In this document: positions 1 through 8,421 of the stretch, piece after piece
How positions within the stretch are numbered: the stretch's first letter is position 1
Layout of the letters: each line of letters opens with the position of its first letter
Assembly: GCA_033782935.1 (NCBI GenBank)
Contig: JAWQEG010000004.1
Span: forward strand, 62,001 to 126,000
Origin: Petrolisthes cinctipes
Lineage: Eukaryota > Arthropoda > Malacostraca > Decapoda > Porcellanidae
Direction of reading: 5' to 3'
DNA length: 64,000 nt
Program-made: the position numbers and the translations under genes
Notes under the pieces: model-generated
The model's input: the letters and a program-made list of their open reading frames with translations, nothing else
What the model was told of the DNA's origin: nothing
Database searches by the model: none

Positions 1-468
1 AATATTCTAGCACTGTGTAGGCATGTACAGATTGCTTCTGGGACCCCAAAATATTGAATTTTCGGGTGTTTTGAGCCTGAATTTGAGATATAAACGGGTA
101 CAGAAGATACATGCACATATTGATATTGGGCATCTAAAATATCGATTTTCAGCATGTTTTGGGCCTGTATTTTGAAAATACTCTAACACTGAGTAGGCAT
201 GTACGGATTGCTTCTGGGACCCCAAAATATTGAATTTTCGGGTGTTTTGAGCCTGAATTTGAGATATAAACGGGTACTGAAGATGCATGCACATATCGAC
301 TTTTGTGCACCTAAAAGATCGATTTTCAGTATGTTTTAAGCATGTATTTTGAAAATACTCTAACACGGAGTAGGCATGTACAGATCGCTTCTGGGACCCC
401 TAAATATCGAATTTTCGGGTGTTTTTGGACTGAATTTGAGATATCGACTTTTTGGCACCTAAAAGATC
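1..468. repeat. Left-edge partial trimer (T1)
   Basis: This is a truncated A monomer (1-143), a full B (144-320) and a full C (321-468). By alignment to the unit starting at 1451, the first 33 bases of A lie outside the window. Private markers are GTACGGATTGC near 198, TTTTAAGCATG near 332 and GTTTTTGGACTG near 420. All three recur at an offset of 2485 bp, around 2684, 2817 and 2905, so this piece is a copy of 2486-2950. Confidence 0.93.
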
Positions 469-1473
469 GATTTTTAGCATGTTTTTAGCCTATATTTTGA
501 AAATATTCTAGCACTGTACAGATTGCTTCTGGGACCCCAAAATATTGAATTTTCGGGTGTTTTGAGCCTGAATTTGAGATATAAACGGGTACAGAAGATA
601 CATGCACATATTGACTTTGGGCACCAAAAATATCGATTTTCAGCATGTTTTGGGCCTGAATTTTGAAAATACTCTAACACTGAGTAGGCATGTACAGATT
701 GCTTCTGGGACCCCAATATATTGAATTTTCGGGTGTTTTGAGCCTGAATTTGAGATATAAACGGGTACTGAAGATGCATGCACATATCGACTTTTGTGCA
801 CCTAAAAGATCGATTTTCAGTTTGTTTTAAACATGTATTTTGAAAATACTCTAACACGGAGTAGGCATGTACAGATCGCTTCTGGGACCCCTAAATATCG
901 AATTTTCGGGTGTTTTGGGACTGAATTTGAGATATCGACTTTTTGGCACCTAAAAGATCGATTTTTAGCATGTTTTTAGCCTATATTTTGAAAATATTCT
1001 AGCACTGTACAGATTGCTTCTGGGACCCCAAAATATTGAATTTTCGGGTGTTTTGAGCCTGAATTTGAGATATAAACGGGTACAGAAGATACATGCACAT
1101 ATTGACTTTGGGCACCAAAAATATCGATTTTCAGCATGTTTTGGGCCTGAATTTTGAAAATACTCTAACACGGAGTAGGCATGTACAGATCGCTTCTGGG
1201 ACCCCAAAATATCGAATTTTCGGGTGTTTAGGGCCAGAATTTGAGATATAAACGGGTACAGAAGATGCATGCACATATCGACTTTTGGGCACCTAAAAGA
1301 TCGATTTTCAGTATGTTTTTGGCCTGTATTTTGAAAATACTCTAACACGGAGTAGGCATGTACAGATACCTTCTGGGACCTCTAAATATCGAATTTTCGG
1401 GTGTTTTGGGACTGAATTTGAGATATCGATTTTTTGGCACCTAAAAGATCGATTTTTAGCATGTTTTTAGCCT

Positions 1474-1488
1474 ATATTTTGAAAATAT
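1474..1488. other. Conserved dyad in monomer A
   Basis: ATATTTT-G-AAAATAT is an inverted repeat with 7-bp arms around one central G. The same site in B (1650-1664) and C (1827-1841) reads GTATTTT-G-AAAATAC, so both outer bases change together and symmetry is kept. B' monomers usually read GAATTTTGAAAATAC, with one mismatched pair. The symmetry could matter for a dimeric DNA-binding protein or for a cruciform; this is inference. Confidence 0.7.
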
Positions 1489-1565
1489 TCTAGCACTGTG
1501 TAGGCATGTACAGATTTCTTCTGGGACCCCAAAATATTGAATTTTCGGGTGTTTTGAGCCTGAAT

Positions 1566-1582
1566 TTGAGATATAAACGGGT
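1566..1582 (+). promoter_or_regulatory. CENP-B-box-like segment / TATAAA (weak)
   Basis: TTGAGATATAAACGGGT matches the mammalian CENP-B box consensus YTTCGTTGGAARCGGGA at 11 of 17 positions and at 7 of the 9 core bases. The AAR-CGGG half fits and the TTCG half does not. The same bases contain TATAAA. The segment is in essentially all A and B monomers but is missing from C because of the 29-bp deletion. Binding by a CENP-B-like protein or any promoter activity is unproven. The partial match could be coincidence. Confidence 0.3.
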
Positions 1583-1626
1583 ACAGAAGATACATGCACA
1601 TATTGACTTTGGGCATCTAAAATATC

Positions 1627-1803
1627 GATTTTCAGCATGTTTTGGGCCTGTATTTTGAAAATACTCTAACACTGAGTAGGCATGTACAGATTGCTTCTGG
1701 GACCCCAAAATATTGGATTTTCGGGTGTTTTGAGCCTGAATTTGAGATATAAACGGGTACTGAAGATGCATGCACATATCGACTTTTGTGCACCTAAAAG
1801 ATC
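1627..1803. repeat. Monomer B (177 bp, exemplar)
   Basis: B is the second monomer. It begins GATTTTCAGCATG, then TTTTGGGCCTG. It contains a perfect TGCATGCA palindrome, the CENP-B-box-like segment, TATAAA and, in T1 units, GTGCAC. It ends in AAAAGATC, which with the next monomer forms GATCGAT. At 177 bp it is exactly 59 codons and has no stop in one minus-strand frame, which explains the recurrent minus-strand open frames. By hand count, 69 of 177 bases are G or C. Confidence 0.95.
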
Positions 1804-1951
1804 GATTTTCAGTATGTTTTGAGCATGTATTTTGAAAATACTCTAACACGGAGTAGGCATGTACAGATCGCTTCTGGGACCCCTAAATATCGAATTTTCG
1901 GGTGTTTTGGGACTGAATTTGAGATATCGACTTTTTGGCACCTAAAAGATC
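1804..1951. repeat. Monomer C (148 bp, 29-bp internal deletion form)
   Basis: C is the third monomer. It begins GATTTTCAGTATG. It aligns with B throughout except that GAATTTGAGATAT runs straight into CGAC. The 29 bp that lie between these in B, from AAACGGG to GCACATAT, are absent: 177 minus 29 gives 148. The lost segment is bordered by ATAT on both sides. The loss removes the AAACGGG element, TATAAA and TGCATGCA. The form is fixed in nearly every unit, so the deletion predates the trimer amplification. Confidence 0.95.
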
Positions 1952-2452
1952 GATTTTTAGCATGTTTTTAGCCTATATTTTGAAAATATTCTAGCACTGA
2001 GTAGGCATGTACAGATTGCTTCTGGGACCCCAAAATATTGAATTTTCGGGTGTTTTGAGCCTGAATTTGAGATATAAACGGGTACAGAAGATCCATGCAC
2101 ATATTGACTTTGGGCACGAAAAATATCGATTTTCATCATGTTTTGGGACTGAATTTTGAAAATACTCTAACACGGAGTAGGAATGTACAGATCGCTTCTG
2201 GGACCCCAAAATATCGAATTTTCGGGTGTTTAGGGCCAGAATTTGAGATATAAACGGGTACAGAAGATGCATGCACATATCGACTTTTGGGCACCTAAAA
2301 GATCGATTTTCAGTATGTTTTTGGCCTGTATTTTGAAAATACTCTAACACGGAGTAGGCATGTACAGATGCCTTCTGGGACCTCTAAATATCGAATTTTC
2401 GGGTGTTTTGGGACTGAATTTGATATATCGATTTTTTGGCACCTAAAATGTC
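1952..2452. repeat. Trimer unit type T2 (exemplar, 501 bp)
   Basis: Reference T2 unit with A' 1952-2127, B' 2128-2304 and C' 2305-2452. Typical T2 markers are ACTGAGTAGGC and GGGCACCAAAAATATC in A' (here CACGAAAA); CTGAATTTTGAAAATAC, AACACGGAGTAGG, GTTTAGGGCCAG and TTTTGGGCACC in B'; and TTTTTGGCCTG, AGATACCTTCTGGGACCTC and a terminal AAAATGTC in C'. T2 units in the first 20 kb start at 960, 1952, 2954, 5439, 6431, 7424, 7921, 8923, 9925, 11419, 12421, 13413, 14415, 15908, 16910, 17902, 18895, 19393 and 19894. Hybrids of the two types start at 469, 3946, 4447, 10917 and 15407. Confidence 0.93.
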
Positions 2453-2953
2453 GATTTTTAGCATGTTTTTAGCCTATATTTTGAAAATATTCTAGCACTG
2501 TGTAGGCATGTACAGATTGCTTCTGGGACCCCAAAATATTGAATTTTCGGGTGTTTTGAGCCTGAATTTGAGATATAAACGGGTACAGAAGATACATGCA
2601 CATATTGATATTGGGCATCTAAAATATCGATTTTCAGCATGTTTTGGGCCTGTATTTTGAAAATACTCTAACACTGAGTAGGCATGTACGGATTGCTTCT
2701 GGGACCCCAAAATATTGAATTTTCGGGTGTTTTGAGCCTGAATTTGAGATATAAACGGGTACTGAAGATGCATGCACATATCGACTTTTGTGCACCTAAA
2801 AGATCGATTTTCAGTATGTTTTAAGCATGTATTTTGAAAATACTCTAACACGGAGTAGGCATGTACAGATCGCTTCTGGGACCCCTAAATATCGAATTTT
2901 CGGGTGTTTTTGGACTGAATTTGAGATATCGACTTTTTGGCACCTAAAAGATC

Positions 2954-3444
2954 GATTTTTAGCATGTTTTTAGCCTATATTTTGAAAATATTCTAGCACT
3001 GTACAGATTGCTTCTGGGACCCCAAAATATTGAATTTTCGGGTGTTTTGAGCCTGAATTTGAGATATAAACGGGTACAGAAGATACATGCACATATTGAC
3101 TTTGGGCACCAAAAATATCGATTTTCAGCATGTTTTGGGCCTGAATTTTGAAAATACTCTAACACGGAGTAGGCATGTACAGATCGCTTATGGGACCCCA
3201 AAATATCGAATTTTCGGGTGTTTAGGGCCAGAATTTGAGATATAAACGGGTACAGAAGATGCATGCACATATCGACTTTTGGGCACCTAAAAGATCGATT
3301 TTCAGTATGTTTTTGACCTGTATTTTGAAAATACTCTAACACGGAGTAGGCATGTACAGATACCTTCTGGGACCTCTAAATATCGAATTCTCGGGTGTTT
3401 TGGGACTGAATTTGAGATATCGATTTTTTGGCACCTAAAATGTC
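2954..3444. repeat. 491-bp trimer with 10-bp deletion in A
   Basis: In this form CACTG(A/T)GTAGGCATGTACAG is shortened to CACTGTACAG, giving a 491-bp unit. Short TG or TGT matches flank the lost bases. I find it in units starting at 469, 960, 2954, 4948, 5439, 6431, 9925, 12421, 14415, 16910, 17902, 20395, 20886, 22457, 24778, 27097, 29091, 32584, 33576, 35069, 36562, 47243, 48235 and 61454. The last three and those at 33576, 35069 and 36562 also carry GTACAAATTG in place of GTACAGATTG, marking one sub-lineage. Confidence 0.93.
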
Positions 3445-6400
3445 GATTTTTAGCATGTTTTTAGCCTATATTTTGAAAATATTCTAGCACTGTGTAGGCA
3501 TGTACAGATTGCTTCTGGGACCCCAAAATATTGAATTTTCGGGTGTTTTGAGCCTGAATTTGAGATATAAACGGGTACAGAAGATACATGCACATATTGA
3601 CTTTGGGCATCTAAAATATCGATTTTCAGCATGCTTTGGGCCTGTATTTTGAAAATACTCTAACACTGAGTAGGCATGTACAGATTGCTTCTGGGACCAC
3701 AAAATATTGAATTTTAGGGTGTTTTGAGCCTGAATTTGAGATATAAACGGGTACTGAAGATGCATGCACATATCGACTTTTGTGCCCCTAAAAGATCGAT
3801 TTTCAGTATGTTTTGAGCATGTATTTTGAAAATACTCTAAAACGGAGTAGGCATGTACAGATCGCTTCTGGGACCCCTAAATATCGAATTTTCGGGTGTT
3901 TTGGGACTGAATTTGAGATATTGACTTTTTGGCACCTAAAAGATCGATTTTTAGCATGTTTTTAGCCTATATTTTGAAAATATTCTAGCACTGAGTAGGC
4001 ATGTACAGATTGCTTCTGGGACCCCAAAATATTGAATTTTCGGGTGTTTTGAGCCTGAATTTGAGATATAAACGGGTACAGAAGATACATGCACATATTG
4101 ACTTTGGGCACCAAAAATATCGATTTTCAGCATGTTTTGGGCCTGAATTTTGAAAATACTCTAACACGGAGTAGGCATGTACAGATCGCTTCTGGGACCC
4201 CAAAATATTGAATTTTCGGGTGTTTAGGGCCAGAATTTGAGATATAAACGGGTACAGAAGATGCATGCACAAATCGACTTTTGTGCACCTAAAAGATCGA
4301 TTTTCAGTATGTTTTGAGCATGTATTTTGAAAATACTCTAACACGGAGTAGGCATGTACAGATCGCTTCTGGGACCCCTAAATATAGAATTTTCGTGTGT
4401 TTTGAGACTGAATTTGAGATATTGACTTTTTGGTACCTAAAAGATCGATTTTTAGCATGTTTTTAGCCTATATTTTGAAAATATTCTAGCACTGAGTAGG
4501 CATGTACAGATTGCTTCTGGGACCCCAAAATATTGAATTTTCGGGTGTTTTGAGCCTGAATTTGAGATATAAACGGGTACAGAAGATACATGCACATATT
4601 GACTTTGGGTACCAAAAATATCGATTTTCAGCATGTTTTGGGCCTGAATTTTGAAAATACTCTAACACGGAGTAGGCATGTACAGATCGCTTCTGGGACC
4701 GTAAAATATCGAATTTTCGGGTGTTTAGGGCCAGAATTTGAGATATAAACGGGTACAGAAGATGCATGCACATATCGACTTTTGGGCACCTAAAAGATCG
4801 ATTTTCAGTATGTTTTAAACATGTATTTTGAAAATACTCTAACACGGAGTAGGCATGTACAGATTGCTTCTGGGACCCCTAAATATCGAATTTTCGGGTG
4901 TTTTGGGACTGAATTTGAGATATCGACTTTTTGGCACCTAAAAGATCGATTTTTAGCATGTTTTTAGCCTATATTTTGAAAATATTCTAGCACTGTACAG
5001 ATTGCTTCTGGGACCCCAAAATATTGAATTTTCGGGTGTTTTGAGCCTGAATTTGAGATATAAACGGGTACAGAAGATACATGCACATATTGACTTTGGG
5101 CATCTAAAATATCGATTTTCAGCATGTTTTGGGCCTGAATTTTGAAAATACTCTAACACTGAGTAGGCATGTACAGATTGCTTCTGGGACCCCAATATAT
5201 TGAATTTTCGGGTGTTTTGAGCCTGAATTTGAGATATAAACGGGTACTGAAGATGCATGCACATATCGACTTTTGTGCACCTAAAAGATCGATTTTCAGT
5301 ATGTTTTAAACATGTATTTTGAAAATACTCTAACACGGAGTAGGCATGTACAGATTGCTTCTGGGACCCCTAAATATCGAATTTTCGGGTGTTTTGGGAC
5401 TGAATTTGAGATATCGACTTTTTGGCACCTAAAAGATCGATTTTTAGCATGTTTTTAGCCTATATTTTGAAAATATTCTAGCACTGTACAGATTGCTTCT
5501 GGGACCCCAAAATATTGAATTTTCGGGTGTTTTGAGCCTGAATTTGAGATATAAACGGGTACAGAAGATACATGCACATATTGACTTTGGGCACCAAAAA
5601 TATCGATTTTCAGCATGTTTTGGGCCTGAATTTTGAAAATACTCTAACACGGAGTAGGCATGTACAGATCGCTTCTGGGACCCCAAAATATCGAATTTTC
5701 GGGTGTTTAGGGCCAGAATTTGAGATATAAACGGGTACAGAAGATGCATGCACATATCGACTTTTGGGCACCTAAAAGATCGATTTTCAGTATGTTTTTG
5801 GCCTGTATTTTGAAAATACTCTAACACGGAGTAGGCATGTACAGATACCTTCTGGGACCTCTAAATATCGAATTTTCGGGTGTTTTGGGACTGAATTTGA
5901 GATATCGATTTTTTGGCACCTAAAAGATCGATTTTTAGCATGTTTTTAGCCTATATTTTGAAAATATTCTAGCACTGTGTAGGCATGTACAGATTGCTTC
6001 TGGGACCCCAAAATATTGAATTTTCGGGTGTTTTGAGCCTGAATTTGGGATATAAACGGGTACAGAAGATACATGCACATATTGACTTTGGGAATCTAAA
6101 ATATCGATTTTCAGCATGTTTTGGGCCTGTATTTTGAAAATACTCTAACACTGAGTAGGCATGTACAGATTGCTTCTGGGACCCCAAAATATTGGATTTT
6201 CGGGTGTTTTGAGCCTGAATTTGAGATATAAACGGGTACTGAAGATGCATGCACATATCGACTTTTGTGCACCTAAAAGATCGATTTTCAGTATGTTTTG
6301 AGCATGTATTTTGAAAATACTCTAACACGGAGTAGGCATGTACAGATCGCTTCTGGGACCCCTAAATATCGAATTTTCGGGTGTTTTGGGACTGAATTTG

Positions 6401-8421
6401 AGATATCGACTTTTTGGCACCAAAAAGATCGATTTTTAGCATGTTTTTAGCCTATATTTTGAAAATATTCTAGCACTGTACAGATTGCTTCTGGGACCCC
6501 AAAATATTGAATTTTCGGGTGTTTTGAGCCTGAATTTGAGATATAAACGGGTACAGAAGATGCATGCACATATTGACTTTGGGCACGAAAAATATCGATT
6601 TTCATCATGTTTTGGGACTGAATTTTTGAAAATACTCTAACACGGAGTAGGCATGTACAGATCGCTTCTGGGACCCCAAAATATCGAATTTTCGGGTGTT
6701 TAGGGCCAGAATTTGAGATATAAACGGGTACAGAAGATGCATGCACATATCGACTTTTGGGCACCTAAAAGATCGATTTTCAGTATGTTTTTGGCCTGTA
6801 TTTTGAAAATACTCTAACACGGAGTAGGCATGTACAGATGCCTTCTGGGACCTCTAAATATCGAATTTTCGGGTGTTTTGGGACTGAATTTGATATATCG
6901 ATTTTTTGGCACCTAAAATGTCGATTTTTAGCATGTTTTTAGCCTATATTTTGAAAATATTCTAGCACTGTGTAGGCATGTACAGATTGCTTCTGGGACC
7001 CCAAAATATTGAATTTTCGGGTGTTTTGAGCCTGAATTTGAGATATAAACGGGTACAGAAGATACATGCACATATTGATATTGGGCATCTAAAATATCGA
7101 TTTTCAGCATGTTTTGGGCCTGTATTTTGAAAATACTCTAACACTGAGTAGGCATGTACGGATTGCTTCTGGGACCCCAAAATATTGAATTTTCGGGTGT
7201 TTTGAGCCTGAATTTGAGATATAAACGGGTACTGAAGATGCATGCACATATCGACTTTTGTGCACCTAAAAGATCGATTTTCAGTATGTTTTGAGCATGT
7301 ATTTTGAAAATACTCTAACACGGAGTAGGCATGTACAGATCGCTTCTGGGACCCCTAAATATCGAATTTTCGGGTGTTTTGGGACTGAATTTGAGATATC
7401 GACTTTTTGGCACCTAAAAGATCGGTTTTTAGCATGTTAGCCTATATTTTGAAAATATTCTAGCACTGAGTAGGCATGTACAGATTGCTTCTGGGACCCC
7501 AAAATATTGAATTTTCGGGTGTTTTGAGCCTGAATTTGAGATATAAACGGGTACAGAAGATACATGCACATATTGACTTTGGGCACCAAAAATATCGATT
7601 TTCAGCATGTTTTGGGCCTGAATTTTGAAAATACTCTAACACGGAGTAGGCATGTACAGATCGCTTCTGGGAAACCAAAATATCGAATTTTCGGGTGTTT
7701 AGGGCCAGAATTTGAGATATAAACGGGTACAGAAGATGCATGCACATATCGACTTTTGGGCACCTAAAAGATCGATTTTCAGTATGTTTTTGGCCTGTAT
7801 TTTGAAAATACTCTAACACGGAGTAGGCATGTACAGATACCTTCTGGGACCTCTAAATATCGATTTTCGGGTGTTTTTGGACTGAATTTGAGATATCGAT
7901 TTTTTGGCACCTAAGATGTCGATTTTTAGCATGTTTTTAGCCTATATTTTGAAAATATTCTAGCACTGTGTAGGCATGTACAGATTGCTTCTGGGACCCC
8001 AAAATATTGAATTTTCGGGTGTTTTGAGCCTGAATTTGAGATATAAACGGGTACAGAAGATACATGCACATATTGTCTTTGGGCACCAAAAATATCGATT
8101 TTCAGCATGTTTTGGGCCTGAATTTTGAAAATACTCTAACACGGAGTAGGCATGTACAGATCGCTTCTGGGACCGTAAAATATCGAATTTTCGGGTGTTT
8201 AGGGCCAGAATTTGAGATATAAACGGGTACAGAAGATGCATGCACATATCGACTTTTGGGCACCTAAAAGATCGATTTTCAGTATGTTTTTGGCCTGTAT
8301 TTTGAAAATACTCTAACACGGAGTAGGCATGTACAGATACCTTCCGGGACCTCTAAATATCGAATTTTCGGGTGTTTTGGGACTGAATTTGAGATATCGA
8401 TTTTTTGGCACCTAAAATGTC

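Larger units (their letters stand above)
1451..1626. repeat. Monomer A (176 bp, exemplar)
   Basis: A is the first monomer of each unit. It begins GATTTTTAGCATG, followed by TTTTTAGCCTATATTTTG, which separates it from B and C. It has TG at three sites where other monomers have CG: AGATTGCTTC, AATATTGAATT and CATATTGACTT. It carries GATACATGCACA where B has GATGCATGCACA. It is one base shorter than B because of a shorter T run before GGGC. Confidence 0.95.
1451..1951. repeat. Trimer unit type T1 (exemplar, 501 bp)
   Basis: Reference T1 unit with A 1451-1626, B 1627-1803 and C 1804-1951. T1 markers are ACTGTGTAGGC and GGGCATCTAAAATATC in A; AACACTGAGTAGG, GGTACTGAAG and TTTTGTGCACC in B; and GAGCATGTATTTTG, AGATCGCTTCTGGG and GACCCCTAAATATCG in C. 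C ends in AAAAGATC. Other T1 units in the first 20 kb start at 2453, 3445, 4948 (A carries the 10-bp deletion), 5930, 6923, 8422, 9424, 10416, 11920, 12912, 13914, 14906, 16409, 17401 and 18394. Confidence 0.95.
1451..2452. repeat. T1+T2 hexamer (1002 bp, exemplar)
   Basis: T1 and T2 trimers alternate, so the true second-order unit over much of 1-20 kb is six monomers. It is 1002 bp, or 992 bp when the T2 half has the 10-bp deletion. Clean runs include 1451-3444, 4948-7423, 8422-10916 and 11920-15406. The alternation is broken by hybrid units and by consecutive T2 units, as at 7424 and 7921 and at 18895 to 20395. Confidence 0.85.
660..8160. repeat. Segmental duplication copy 1 (~7.5 kb, offset ~11.46 kb)
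   Basis: The block shares a series of private markers with about 12120-19630. These are CCAATATATTG (711 and 12174), CAGTTTGTTTTAAACATG (818 and 12279), GATTTCTTCTGGG (1513 and 12974), GATCCATGC (2090 and 13551), AGGAATGTAC (2180 and 13641), the extra T near 6621/18092, AGCATGTTAGCC (7431 and 18902) and ACCTAAGATGTC (7911 and 19382). The offset drifts from 11461 to 11472 through small indels. Edges are approximate because they are set by loss of shared markers. Confidence 0.88.
469..8421. repeat. Array segment 1: T1/T2 alternation, first 11.46-kb copy
   Basis: Units start at 469, 960, 1451, 1952, 2453, 2954, 3445, 3946, 4447, 4948, 5439, 5930, 6431, 6923, 7424 and 7921. Unusual lengths: 6431-6922 is 492 bp (10-bp deletion plus an extra T in GAATTTTTGAAAAT), and 7424-7920 is 497 bp (AGCATGTTAGCC lacks 3 bp, and CGATTTTCGG lacks one base). 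Bases about 660-8160 recur at 12120-19630. Internally, about 480-2870 also resembles 4959-7340 at an offset of about 4479 bp. No non-satellite sequence was seen. Confidence 0.93.

Noticed and set aside
1571..1580. TATAAA in each A and B monomer as a promoter
   Set aside because: It is a short AT-rich match in an AT-rich repeat with no other promoter element in fixed relation. It is kept only as part of the CENP-B-box-like entry.
1804..1951. C monomer length (148 bp) as a nucleosome-core signal
   Set aside because: The length is fully explained by a 29-bp deletion from a 177-bp monomer. Its closeness to 147 bp may be chance and cannot be tested from sequence alone.
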